Assembly (NCBI RefSeq): GCF_009193185.1
Contig: NZ_VUKF01000009.1
Coordinates: 1 to 64,000 of the forward strand
DNA: 64,000 bases
Reading direction: 5' to 3'
Source: Georgenia thermotolerans
Lineage (GTDB): Bacteria > Actinomycetota > Actinomycetes > Actinomycetales > Actinomycetaceae
Shown one piece after another: positions 28,175 to 36,598 of this stretch. Position numbers and translations under genes: made by a program. The stretch's first letter is position 1. Each line of letters begins with the position of its first letter. The notes below the pieces were generated by a model that did no database searches, had not been told where the DNA came from, and worked only from the letters and a program-made list of their open reading frames with translations.

Positions 28175-28689
28175 GAGCGCCAAGCCTACGAAGACTGCGG
28201 CGATGCGTGAGCGCGATCGGTCGTCGACTAGTGGGGCGGTCGGCGGTAGCCGCATGGGCGCGGCCAACGCCGGCCGCCCGGCTGGTCACCTACGATCCTC
28301 GCGAACGAGATGCTGACTAGTTCTGCACTGTCTGCAGCGAGAGGTGAAGCCCGGCGACGAATCGCGGCGTTGCCGTGCCCCGCGCGCGACGAGAGCAAGT
28401 GTCTCCCCTCCCGCTCGGCCAGCGGCGGCAGTGGAGGGCAGCCTTACTGGGGTGGAGACTCGGGGCCCCGTGGACTGCCCAGCCCGACCCCCAGCGCGGC
28501 GCCGCGCAACTCGCCGGACACCACGAAGTCGCCCTCGGCGACGGCCTGGACCGCTCGCACCACGAATGCGTGCCCAGTGCCCTTGAACAGGTAGCCCCCG
28601 GGGCGTGGCTAGCAAATGCGACCATGCCGCTTATCTCCTGACCCCATCGCAATGGTTGGGGCGACGGAGGATTTGGCTCAAGCGAAGAT
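28175..28689. other. Intergenic stretch at the left edge of the accessory island; no gene seen
   Basis: No reading frame here has start, codon bias and family pattern together. The DNA shifts from the high-GC style of the chromosome to a lower-GC style near 28650. I saw no tRNA gene, integrase or obvious direct repeat that would mark an attachment site. Confidence 0.6.
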
Positions 28690-29628
28690 GTGCCATTCTA
28701 TGACGCGTTGAGACGTTTGACTTGGAGAGTGGGGGTCGAAGTGGCCGCAAGTTCTCGGCCGGAGCGGTTGTATGTGGCGCGTTCGGATACGGACGCCCTC
28801 GCTGACCTAGTTCTCCAGGAACTTCCTCCCGACTACCTTGTGATCTCCGACCGCGTTGCGCGGGGGGATCGTCCTCCATCGCTGACCGCACGAGACGCGA
28901 TTGCGGCGTGCGACTTTACGCTCGTTGTGCTTCCAAATATCGGCCAGCGCGATAGGAGCAACGTTGTTTTCGAAACTGGCCTTGCGTTGGGTAGAGGGTG
29001 TCCTGTGCTCATCGTGGTCGAAGATCCGCGATTGCCGCGGTCGCTGCGAGGGTTGCCCGTTCTGCAAGTAGCCAACATTCATCTTCTTGAGCAGTCGATC
29101 TTGGATACCTGGCACGTCAGGCGGTGGCAAACCGAGACTCGCGAGATCGACCAGTACGCGTGGGAGGCACTGAATAAGCCCTTATATGTCGAGATCCAGT
29201 CAACACCCAGATTTCCTTACGGCTCGAGCGAGGACGAAATAATCCAGCACCTCGCTCAGGACCTTCGTCTACGTGGTGCGCGGGTGTTGTTGCCCGGCGA
29301 GAAGGCTCGTTCCCGGACAGCGCAGGCGGCGGATCTCATTGTTTGGGATGAAGGGCTGCGAGCGGCTTTCGGACTTCCGCTCCCCATAGAAATTCTTCCG
29401 TGGTCCGGGAGTGTGTCCTGGGTCCGCTCGCAGGTGCAGGACACATTGGTCCGAAGCGGGGCAAAGAGCATTGTCGCCGTAACCCCCGAAGGGGCCAGGA
29501 AAAACGATTTATGGTCGGACGGTGACAAACTAATCCTCACAGTGACGGCACAGAGCCTGCAACTTGCCCTTGAGGGAAAGACAGTAGCTGACGCGTTCAA
29601 CTCTCTGCTTGCGGCGGCTTCGGCATGA
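28690..29628 (+). CDS. TIR-like nucleotide-binding effector candidate with degenerate nuclease-like C-domain
   Basis: This 312-residue protein has two parts. The first (residues 20-125) resembles the predicted TIR-like nucleotide-binding domains of phage-defence effectors: a first strand ERLYVARSDTDALADLVLQE, then DFTLVVLPNIGQRDRSNVVF with the key Glu directly after (FETGLALGRG), and PVLIVVEDPR. The N-V-x-F-E-x-G pattern is the family hallmark. The second part contains AADLIVWDEG and LPLPIEILPW, which recall the D and E-x-K strands of PD-(D/E)XK nucleases but lack the catalytic Lys. GTG 28690 is the first possible start; GTG 28729 or 28741 would fit a GGAG better. Codon use is much less GC-rich than in neighbours, suggesting transfer. 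Its last codon overlaps the nuclease gene (ATGA). Function is inferred, not known. Confidence 0.6.
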   Translation: MPFYDALRRLTWRVGVEVAASSRPERLYVARSDTDALADLVLQELPPDYLVISDRVARGDRPPSLTARDAIAACDFTLVVLPNIGQRDRSNVVFETGLALGRGCPVLIVVEDPRLPRSLRGLPVLQVANIHLLEQSILDTWHVRRWQTETREIDQYAWEALNKPLYVEIQSTPRFPYGSSEDEIIQHLAQDLRLRGARVLLPGEKARSRTAQAADLIVWDEGLRAAFGLPLPIEILPWSGSVSWVRSQVQDTLVRSGAKSIVAVTPEGARKNDLWSDGDKLILTVTAQSLQLALEGKTVADAFNSLLAAASA

Positions 29629-30233
29629 CCGTGTCCACCTCAGGCCGAATACCTGCTCCCGTTGTGCTTCCATTTGGTGACCCAACGCTTTGGAGTACTC
29701 CGCTTGATACGAGCGAACTTGCCGCACATGTTGAGCACTGTAAAGGTGTGGCAGCCTCTACCAAGGAGAAGGGTGAACGTCTTGAGCATTTGATGTGCTG
29801 GCTGCTTAGTCATCTGCCCGGCGTGCAGGCTCGTCGAAGAAATGTGTATAGCGCAAACGGCGCTCAGGAAATCGACGTCCTTTTCTACAATGAGCCTACC
29901 ACGGGAGGTTTTGCAGAGTTCGGCTCCAAGTTTATTGGCGAATGCAAGAATTGGGTCCGACCGGTGGATAGTAGTGATGTTGCGTGGTTCGCGTGGAAGA
30001 TGCGACTCGGCGGTGTGTATCAGGGCGTGCTGTTTGCCGCGAACGGCATCACCTCAGACCACAAGCGGCGAACGGCGGCTCAGAGTATTGTTCTCGACTC
30101 CAATAGTGAAACTCCCTCCAGGCAAATCTATGTTCTTACGTTGGATGAGGTTGCGGACATCACGTGTACGGGCGACTTGCGCGAGCTTCTAATCGATAAA
30201 GCCATGCTGCTCACCGGCCGAGATCCGTTTTAA
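29625..30233 (+). CDS. PD-(D/E)XK restriction-endonuclease-like protein
   Basis: This 202-residue protein has a complete-looking PD-(D/E)XK active site at about residues 45-110. A conserved Glu lies in KEKGERLEHLM, Asp in AQEIDVLFYNE and E-x-K in KFIGECKNWVRPV, followed by a hydrophobic strand GVYQGVLFAANGIT. This is the Mrr/Holliday-nuclease-like arrangement used by many restriction and defence nucleases to cut DNA with Mg ions. ATG 29625 overlaps the stop of the TIR-like gene, so both are made from one transcript in a fixed ratio. Like that gene it uses many A/T-ending codons. Together they look like a two-protein defence module; the DNA target and trigger are unknown. Confidence 0.68.
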   Translation: MTVSTSGRIPAPVVLPFGDPTLWSTPLDTSELAAHVEHCKGVAASTKEKGERLEHLMCWLLSHLPGVQARRRNVYSANGAQEIDVLFYNEPTTGGFAEFGSKFIGECKNWVRPVDSSDVAWFAWKMRLGGVYQGVLFAANGITSDHKRRTAAQSIVLDSNSETPSRQIYVLTLDEVADITCTGDLRELLIDKAMLLTGRDPF

Positions 30234-30816
30234 GATGGCGGCGCGGCAGCGGCAGGAGTTGCGGTTGAGGTTAAGCCCGACTGGGCGCTGCAGGAGCTTG
30301 TCGAACGTGGCGACGGGGCGATTGCCGATGACCTTGACTCAAGGTGCCAAGCCCCCGGTCGGTCCATAGCCTGATCGAGGTTCTCAAGCATCACCGGGAG
30401 ACAGACGCGGAAGAGCGCTGGGCCGGCTTCCGGCGGGCAGAGGCAAGCAACCGAAATCCTTGATGATGGGCAGGGAGGTGCTGGCGCGGAAGCGCATGGT
30501 TTGGCCTCAGCGGTCCTCGATGCTGGCCTGGTGAAAGCGGGCGCCGGGTCAATGACGGCCTAGGTCAGCGGCGTGACCGTCTCAAGACCTAATGCAGCCT
30601 CAACCTCGATTAGCAGAGCAGACACATCCATTGTGCCTCTTTCGCGGCGTAGTCGCCGTCGATGGCGACTAACTGAGTCGGAGGGGTGCTAGACCGGGTT
30701 GTTTGGACCCCGGTGTCGTGGTGGCGATTCGTGAGGTGACCTATCGACTTGAGCGTGACGATCACAAGTCGGTTGTGGAACAGGCACCGAGGCGCTATAC
30801 ATAAGCCCGCTCTAGG
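30234..30816. other. Decayed or non-coding stretch inside the island
   Basis: No intact gene is visible. Short open stretches, such as one at about 30236-30360 containing VEVKPDWALQELVERGDGAI, lack starts and end quickly, so they may be gene remnants. A small 8-bp stem (TAGTCGCC/GGCGACTA) lies at 30650-30671. The stretch separates the plus-strand pair from the minus-strand restriction enzyme and probably records past insertions or deletions. Confidence 0.5.
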
Positions 30817-33800
30817 TCAACTGATGGCAACTGCTGTGGAATAGTAAAAGTTAGTCGGCAGGGCTCGCCGAAGTTTCCACGTGACGGCGATGGGGCGTTC
30901 ACCCGAGTGCGTCACATAGTCGGCGTCGCCAAGAAGCAGGTACGGAGCGGTACCGAGCGAGTTCCGTTTCGTCTCGCGTGCAAAGAGCAGGACCTTGGTG
31001 CCCAGCCGCCGATGGTTGAGGTAGCGCTGGCCGGTCCGGGAGGCCACTGTCGTGCGCGACTGAGACTCCCAGTGGAACAGTTCAGAACTCATCGCGTAAT
31101 CGTTGTACATCGTCGTTGGGGAGTAGTCCTCTTCGGACTTCTTGAGCGTGACGAGGAACGAGTCGGTCTTCCACGGTTCCGAGAAGAAGACTCCCTCGCG
31201 GAAGCTGTTCGGTAAGCGGTCGAAGCTGGCGTAGTCGAGCGCGACGGCAATCTCTTCACGGGTGTAGTGGGCGTGGGACGCGAGTGCCGAGCCGGCAAGT
31301 GGGCCCTCGAGTAGGACCGGGACATGGCTGATCCGCTCCATCGCCAGTTCGATGATCTCGCGGAATTCCGTGCGCGCCGCCGATTCGCCCCGCAGAGCCT
31401 CGAGGGCCTGCTCATAGGTACGGTGGCTGCCGCCGTCAGGCCAAATGCTGAAGACGAGCATGCGTGCGTACCGCTGCATGTCAGCGTCAAGGTCTGTGTA
31501 GCGGGGTGCGTGGTCAGCTAGAAGCTGGAGGTAGGCCGTCGCGCGCGGGAGGTCGTCAACGTGCGCAAGCGCACGCCCTCGCTTGATGACATTGTCGTGA
31601 TGCGGGCCTTGCTGGGGCACGAGGAGCCCGGCATCACGGCGAAGCCGGGTCCAGTTCTTCGAATTCTTCAGGACGTCGCTTAGCTCAAAGTCGGTCTCGT
31701 CAAGGAACTTGCGAAGGGAGACGTCGCCCAGACTGCGTAGCTCCTGCACGAGGACTTTCCAATTGGGATTGAGCTGGCTCCGGATGTTCTCGAGGACCAG
31801 CGCCTGACTTTCCCGATCCAGCACGATTTGGGAGCCAGACGGCAGGAACGGGAAGCCGTTCTCCACCTGTCGTTTCAAGCCTGCGCGGCTGGCTCCGGTC
31901 ATGGCTCGGTAGCGACGGTCGAACCGGAACTCCCTGTGTTGATGACCCACGAAGTCGAGCGCGGTGAGGACCGCCTTGGTGGGAGTGCGCCGCAGGCCGC
32001 GACCGAGTTGCTGGAGGAAGATCGTGGCGCTCTCCGTCGGCCGCAGGAACAACACGGTGTCGACGTCGGGGAGGTCTAGGCCCTCGTTGTAGAGGTCTGC
32101 TGAGAAGAGCACGTTGACGCGCCGGTCGCGGAGGTCGGTCAGGGCAGCCCGCCGGACCTCCGTCTCTGTGTCGCCCCATACGGCTCGCGACGGGATGCCG
32201 GCATTCGTGAAGGCATCCGCCATGTATTGGGCATGCCGGACCCCGACGCAGAAGCCCAGGGCGCGCATGCTCCGCACGTCCCCCACCTTGGCGTGGACCT
32301 GCTTGAGGATAATGCGGGTGCGGGCGTCATTGCCGGTGTAGACATTCTCGAGTTCCGTCCGGTCGTACTGTCCGCTCCTCCAGCCCACATCGCGCAGGTC
32401 GACGGTGTCGGCGATGCCGAAGTAGTGGAAAGGGCTGAGCAAGTTCGCATCGAGGGCGTCCCAGAGTCGCAGCTCTGCGGCGGTGTGGCCTCCGAAAAAG
32501 TCGCGGACGTCGACGCCGTCCGCCCGCTCGGGCGTCGCCGTTAGCCCGAGCAGTTCGACCGGCGTGAAATGTCCCAGGAGGCGCTTGTAGCTCCCGGCCT
32601 CGGCATGGTGGAACTCGTCCACAACGATCACGTCGAACGCATCGGCCGCAATGGAACTCATGCCGCGTCGGTCCAGCGTCTGGATCGTGGCGAAGACGTG
32701 CTCGCCCCGCTCGGGCTCATGCCGGCCGCCCCAGAGCTCCCCGAAGGAGCCGTCGGCTAGCACTTCACGGTACGTGCGGAGGGACTGCTGAAGAATCTCC
32801 ATGCGGTGCGCGACGAAAAGAAGCCGTGGACGGCGGGCCGCCGCCTGCGCCAGGTTCCGGTAGTCGAGAGCCGCAACCACTGTCTTGCCGGTGCCTGTTG
32901 CTGCCACGACGAGATTGCGGTGGCGACCGTAGACCGTCCGTTCGACCTCGAGTTGTTCGAGAATCTCCTGCTGGTGTGGGTAGGCGCGTACCTCGAGCCC
33001 GGATAGGCTCAGGCTCGGCGCCGTACCGGACTGGCGACCGCTCGCCTCCGCTAAGGACGCGTCCAGCAGGCCGGCGTCCCGGGCAGGGTTGTAGGTTCTG
33101 AACGACGCGTCATTCCAGTAGGTCTCGAATGTGGCGTCAAACTTCTGTAGCAGCGCGGGAGTCGCGACCGCCGACAGCCGGACGTTCCACTCGACGCCGT
33201 CAAGGAGTGCCGCCATCGAGAGGTTCGATGAACCGACGTAGGCGGTATTAAAGCCGGAGCTCCTGCGGAAATGCCACGATTTCGCGTGCAGCCGGGTCCT
33301 AGCTATCTCGTATTGGATCTTCACCTCGGCGCCGAACTCTTCGACGAGGCGGTCCAGAGCTCTGCGCTCAGTGGCGCCGATGTAGGTAGTCGTGATCACT
33401 CGAAGCCGGCCTCCACGCTCGGCGAATCGCCGCAGCGGGTCTTCCAGGATGCGTAGGCCGTGCCACTTCACGAAGGCGCACAGGAGGTCGACTTCGTCTG
33501 CAGAGTCGATCTCGGCGCGAAGTTCAGCACCGAGGCTCGGATCGCTCTTGGCGTTGGTGAGGAGTGCGGCGTCGGAGAGGGGAGTCCGGGGACGAGTTCC
33601 GTACCTCGTCCCCGTGCCGATCTGGGCGGGCTCGACGAGCGAGAGGAGCTGTCGGGTCGGCGGAGCGACCGCCTCGCCATCTGCCCGGAGCACGTCCAAG
33701 ATCTCGTTCGCGAGCTGCATGCGCTTGTTTTCGTTCTTGGTGTCACGCAAGACGCGTGCTACCTCGGCACCGATATGCCGTGCCAAGACATCCGGTTCAT

Positions 33801-33903
33801 CCGCCGTATCGACGACGTGCATGTCCGCGCGAAGGTGCGGCAATCCCGCGAGGTCTCGCTCGACTTTCCGTGTGATGAGCTGTTCGTAGATGCCCTCGTT
33901 CAA
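30817..33903 (-). CDS. SauUSI-like type IV restriction enzyme (PLD nuclease + helicase + DUF3427)
   Basis: This 1028-residue protein has an N-terminal phospholipase D-type nuclease domain (about residues 130-285), with the H-x-K motif in RTRLHAKSWHF and GSSNLSMAAL. A superfamily 2 helicase follows (about 310-660): Walker A ATGTGKTVVAA, DExH box VVDEFHHAEAG, motif III LLGLTATPERADG, motif VI FLQQLGRGLRR. The C-terminal DUF3427 region (about 800-1020) includes SRTTVASRTGQRYLNHR, the target-recognition part in SauUSI. SauUSI of Staphylococcus has the same order and a similar length and cuts DNA carrying 5-methylcytosine. This protein therefore probably destroys modified foreign DNA. It is transcribed alone, opposite to the neighbouring TIR-nuclease pair. 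The modification recognised cannot be read from sequence. Confidence 0.88.
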   Translation of the reverse strand: MNEGIYEQLITRKVERDLAGLPHLRADMHVVDTADEPDVLARHIGAEVARVLRDTKNENKRMQLANEILDVLRADGEAVAPPTRQLLSLVEPAQIGTGTRYGTRPRTPLSDAALLTNAKSDPSLGAELRAEIDSADEVDLLCAFVKWHGLRILEDPLRRFAERGGRLRVITTTYIGATERRALDRLVEEFGAEVKIQYEIARTRLHAKSWHFRRSSGFNTAYVGSSNLSMAALLDGVEWNVRLSAVATPALLQKFDATFETYWNDASFRTYNPARDAGLLDASLAEASGRQSGTAPSLSLSGLEVRAYPHQQEILEQLEVERTVYGRHRNLVVAATGTGKTVVAALDYRNLAQAAARRPRLLFVAHRMEILQQSLRTYREVLADGSFGELWGGRHEPERGEHVFATIQTLDRRGMSSIAADAFDVIVVDEFHHAEAGSYKRLLGHFTPVELLGLTATPERADGVDVRDFFGGHTAAELRLWDALDANLLSPFHYFGIADTVDLRDVGWRSGQYDRTELENVYTGNDARTRIILKQVHAKVGDVRSMRALGFCVGVRHAQYMADAFTNAGIPSRAVWGDTETEVRRAALTDLRDRRVNVLFSADLYNEGLDLPDVDTVLFLRPTESATIFLQQLGRGLRRTPTKAVLTALDFVGHQHREFRFDRRYRAMTGASRAGLKRQVENGFPFLPSGSQIVLDRESQALVLENIRSQLNPNWKVLVQELRSLGDVSLRKFLDETDFELSDVLKNSKNWTRLRRDAGLLVPQQGPHHDNVIKRGRALAHVDDLPRATAYLQLLADHAPRYTDLDADMQRYARMLVFSIWPDGGSHRTYEQALEALRGESAARTEFREIIELAMERISHVPVLLEGPLAGSALASHAHYTREEIAVALDYASFDRLPNSFREGVFFSEPWKTDSFLVTLKKSEEDYSPTTMYNDYAMSSELFHWESQSRTTVASRTGQRYLNHRRLGTKVLLFARETKRNSLGTAPYLLLGDADYVTHSGERPIAVTWKLRRALPTNFYYSTAVAIS

Positions 33904-34044
33904 TGTGCCCTCCTCGGCGCTGTTTGCAGTCTGCCATTGCGGAGTGACACCGACGGAAAACTTCGAACGAGACGCGGGAACGGCGGCGTCCTGGTCGGCG
34001 CTCGGGGTCCTGAGAGGCCGCGTGTTGAGGCGGCTCTCGTTTGG

Positions 34045-34260
34045 TTAGAGCTTCGCTTCCCACTCGGGCAGCGATGGCTTCTCCGCCCCGATTGTCCTGC
34101 TCTCCCCATTCCCGGGGCGCACCACCGTGTCCTCGGGCAGCGTCAGCAGCAGCTTGCGGATCGACGCGACGATCGCAACACCGCCGTCACCGCGCGGCCG
34201 CGGACGGCGGTCGGCCACTGCGCGGACGTCGTGCGCGGGCCGCTGGCGATTGTCTCGTTC
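34045..34260 (-). pseudogene. Internally deleted copy of the MBL-fold hydrolase gene
   Basis: The last 43 codons (VASIRKLLLTLPEDTVV down to SLPEWEAKL) closely match the end of the intact MBL hydrolase gene at 34693. The DNA just upstream matches a more N-terminal part of that gene (PAHDVRAVAD versus PAHDARAVAD) through GTGACGGCGGTG, then jumps directly to the C-terminal part. About 314 bp, including the metal-binding THGHDDH motif, are missing, so the copy cannot be functional. It is either a decayed tandem duplicate or a remnant from a transferred relative. Confidence 0.8.
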
Positions 34261-34340
34261 AGGATCCGAGCCCTGTACCGGTGCTTCGGGAGGGGCTACC
34301 GTCGGCAGCGGCCGTATCGGTCCAACTCCGGAGGCATGAC

Positions 34341-34601
34341 ATGCCGACAATCCTGGTCTTTCACGAGATTGAAGACGCCGATCGATGGCTGAAATCGCCC
34401 AAGCGAGAGGAGCTGTTCGGCCCGCTCGGGTACACGGTCCGCACGTTCGTCGACCCGACCGACGCCCATCGTGCCGGCCTGATCATCGAGGGACCTGCCC
34501 TGGACGTCTTCGAGCAGTTCATGAAGTCGGACGCGGCCGCGGACGCCATGAAGCACGACGGCGTGCGTGCCGACACAGTCCGCGTGCTGCTCGAGCGTTG
34601 A
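34341..34601 (+). CDS. Small conserved-looking protein of unknown function
   Basis: This 86-residue protein begins MPTILVFHEIEDADRWLKSP after an excellent GGAGG ribosome-binding site. Its alternating strands and helices (TVRTFVDPTDAHRAGLIIEG, then LDVFEQFMKSDAAADAMKHD) suggest a compact ferredoxin-like or dimeric alpha-beta barrel fold. There is no signal peptide or membrane segment. I do not recognise the family. It lies between the deleted and the intact copy of the MBL hydrolase, on the opposite strand to both. Confidence 0.7.
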   Translation: MPTILVFHEIEDADRWLKSPKREELFGPLGYTVRTFVDPTDAHRAGLIIEGPALDVFEQFMKSDAAADAMKHDGVRADTVRVLLER

Positions 34602-34692
34602 GCTCGGCGGTACCCACCTCCGCTCAGCGCCACCTATCGCCTCCAGTCTCTGATTCGAGCTTGCAGGTGACCGGCGGTCAGGCGGATTTCTC

Positions 34693-35319
34693 TTAAAGCT
34701 TCGCCTCCCACTTGGGCAGCGACGGCTTCTCTGTGCCGATGGTCGTGCTCTCCCCGTGCCCCGTGCGCACCACCGTCTCCTCGGGCAGCACCAGCAGGCG
34801 CTCGCGGATCGACGCGACGATCGTGCCGTAGTCCGAGTACGACCGGCCCGTCGCCCCCGGCCCGCCCTGGAACAGGGTGTCGCCAGTGAAGACGGTGCCG
34901 AGGTCCGGCGCGTAGAAGCACGTCGAGCCGGGGGAGTGGCCGGGGGTGTGCACGGCGGTCAGCACCGTGCCGGCCACCTCGAAGGTGTCGCCGTCGGCGA
35001 TCTCGCGATCGGGGGAGCCGTCGGGGTAGACGGCGTCCCAGAGCATCCGGTCGGCGGGGTTGAGGTACACCGGGGCGCCGACCAGGTCGCGGAACTCCCC
35101 GACGGCGCGGATGTGGTCGTCATGCCCGTGGGTGAGCAGCACCGCCGTCACGGTGCGGCCAGCCACGGCGTCGGCCACCGCCCGGGCGTCGTGGGCGGGG
35201 TCGATGACGATCACCTCGCTGTCGTCCCCGACGAGCCAGACGTTGTTGTCCACGTCCCAGGTTCCGCCGTCGAGCGAGAACGTCCCGGAGGTCACGAGGT
35301 TGTCGACACGGGCCACCAT
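34693..35319 (-). CDS. MBL-fold metallo-hydrolase (mycothiol-pathway partner)
   Basis: This 208-residue metallo-beta-lactamase-fold hydrolase has the metal motif LLTHGHDDHIRAVGEF (about residues 62-77), further ligands in VHTPGHSPGSTCFY and VFTGDTLFQGG, and the last His in VVRTGHGESTTIG. It resembles glyoxalase II-type thioesterases. The gene follows the S-(hydroxymethyl)mycothiol dehydrogenase gene on the same strand (31-bp gap), a pairing conserved in actinobacteria. The probable substrate is therefore S-formylmycothiol or another mycothiol thioester, hydrolysed in the cytoplasm to formate and mycothiol. A partly deleted second copy lies 430 bp downstream. Confidence 0.88.
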   Translation of the reverse strand: MVARVDNLVTSGTFSLDGGTWDVDNNVWLVGDDSEVIVIDPAHDARAVADAVAGRTVTAVLLTHGHDDHIRAVGEFRDLVGAPVYLNPADRMLWDAVYPDGSPDREIADGDTFEVAGTVLTAVHTPGHSPGSTCFYAPDLGTVFTGDTLFQGGPGATGRSYSDYGTIVASIRERLLVLPEETVVRTGHGESTTIGTEKPSLPKWEAKL

Positions 35320-35350
35320 GGCAGGTCCCTTCTAAAAGCGGTGAGCGGGG

Positions 35351-36445
35351 TCAGTACGTCACGACGGACCGGAGCACGGTGCCGTCGTGGATCTTGCCGA
35401 ACGCGGCCTCGATCTGGTCGGCCGAGATCGTCTCGGTGACGAACTTGTCCAGCGGCAGGCGGCCCTGGAGGTAGAGGTCGATGAGCATGGGGAAGTCACG
35501 CTCGGGCAGGCAGTCGCCGTACCAGGAGGACTTCAGCGCCCCGCCGCGGCCGAAGACGTCGATGAGCGGGAGGTTGAGCTCGAACTTAGGGTGCGGGACG
35601 CCGACGAGGACCACCCGTCCGGCCAGGTCGCGGCCGTAGAACGCCTGGCGGTAGGTATCCGGGCGGCCGACAGCGTCGATGACGACGTCGGCGCCGAAGC
35701 CGTTGGTGCGCTCCTGGATCGCCGCGACGACCTCGTCCTCGGACATCCCGGAGGTGTTGATCGTGTGGGTGGCGCCGAACTGCTTGGCGCCCTCGAGCTT
35801 GGCGTCGGCGATGTCCAGGGCGATGATCGTCGTCGCCCCGGCCAGCTTCGCGCCGGCGATGGCGGCGTCGCCGACGCCGCCGCAGCCGATGACCGCGACG
35901 GACTCGCCGCGGCGCACCTCGCCGGTGTTGATCGCCGCGCCGATGCCCGCCATGACGCCGCAGCCGAGCAGGCCGGCGACCTCGGGCTGGGCGGCCTCGT
36001 CGACCTTGGTGCACTGGCGCTCGTGGACGATCGTCTTCTCGATGAAGGCGCCGATGCCCAGGGCCGGGGTCAGCTCGGTGCCGTCGGTCAGCGTCATCTT
36101 CTTGCTGGCGTTGGAGGTGTTGAAGCAGTACTGCAGCTGGCCGCGCTTGCAGGCTCGGCACTCCCCGCAGATGGCACGCCAGTTCAGGATCACGTAGTCG
36201 CCGACCTGGACGTGCGTGACGCCCTCGCCGACGGCGGAGACGCTGCCGGCGGCCTCGTGGCCCAGCAGGAAGGGGAACTCGTCGTTGATGCCGCCGTCGC
36301 GGTAGGAGAGGTCGGTGTGGCAGACCCCGCAGGCCTGGATGTCGACGATGACGTCGCCCGGGCCCGGGTCGGGCACCACGACGTCGACGATCTCCACCTC
36401 GGCGCCCTCGCTGCGGGCAATGGCTCCCTTGACGGTGTACGGCAT
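35351..36445 (-). CDS. mscR: S-(hydroxymethyl)mycothiol dehydrogenase
   Basis: This 364-residue zinc alcohol dehydrogenase of class III type has catalytic zinc ligands in [14 protein letters not shown] and [14 protein letters not shown]. The structural zinc Cys cluster is in [15 protein letters not shown] and the NAD motif in [20 protein letters not shown]. Overall sequence and the C-terminus ([19 protein letters not shown]) match MscR, which oxidises the adduct of formaldehyde and mycothiol. ATG 36445 has a strong ribosome-binding site (GAAGGGGGAACG). With the MBL hydrolase downstream it forms the formaldehyde and nitrosothiol detoxification operon, and its presence implies the host makes mycothiol. 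Confidence 0.93.
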   Translation of the reverse strand: MPYTVKGAIARSEGAEVEIVDVVVPDPGPGDVIVDIQACGVCHTDLSYRDGGINDEFPFLLGHEAAGSVSAVGEGVTHVQVGDYVILNWRAICGECRACKRGQLQYCFNTSNASKKMTLTDGTELTPALGIGAFIEKTIVHERQCTKVDEAAQPEVAGLLGCGVMAGIGAAINTGEVRRGESVAVIGCGGVGDAAIAGAKLAGATTIIALDIADAKLEGAKQFGATHTINTSGMSEDEVVAAIQERTNGFGADVVIDAVGRPDTYRQAFYGRDLAGRVVLVGVPHPKFELNLPLIDVFGRGGALKSSWYGDCLPERDFPMLIDLYLQGRLPLDKFVTETISADQIEAAFGKIHDGTVLRSVVTY

Positions 36446-36598
36446 CGTTCCCCCTTCGGTGCGGTGGCCGGCACGTTTCGACCCGGCACCGTCCAACCTA
36501 AGCCATCCCACACGCCGGGTCTCGACCGCTCCCGCTGGGCGGGCGGTGGCCGTGAACCGTGGTCGGTGAGGGCCCTTCGTGGAACGCCCTCGGGGCGC

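Noticed and set aside
28286-28652. Several overlapping open frames between the TauE gene and the island
   Set aside because: None has a ribosome-binding site, consistent codon bias or recognisable motif, and they overlap each other on both strands.
30650-30671. 8-bp stem-loop in the decayed island stretch
   Set aside because: Short, not next to a gene end, and the flanking DNA shows no conserved element; probably chance.
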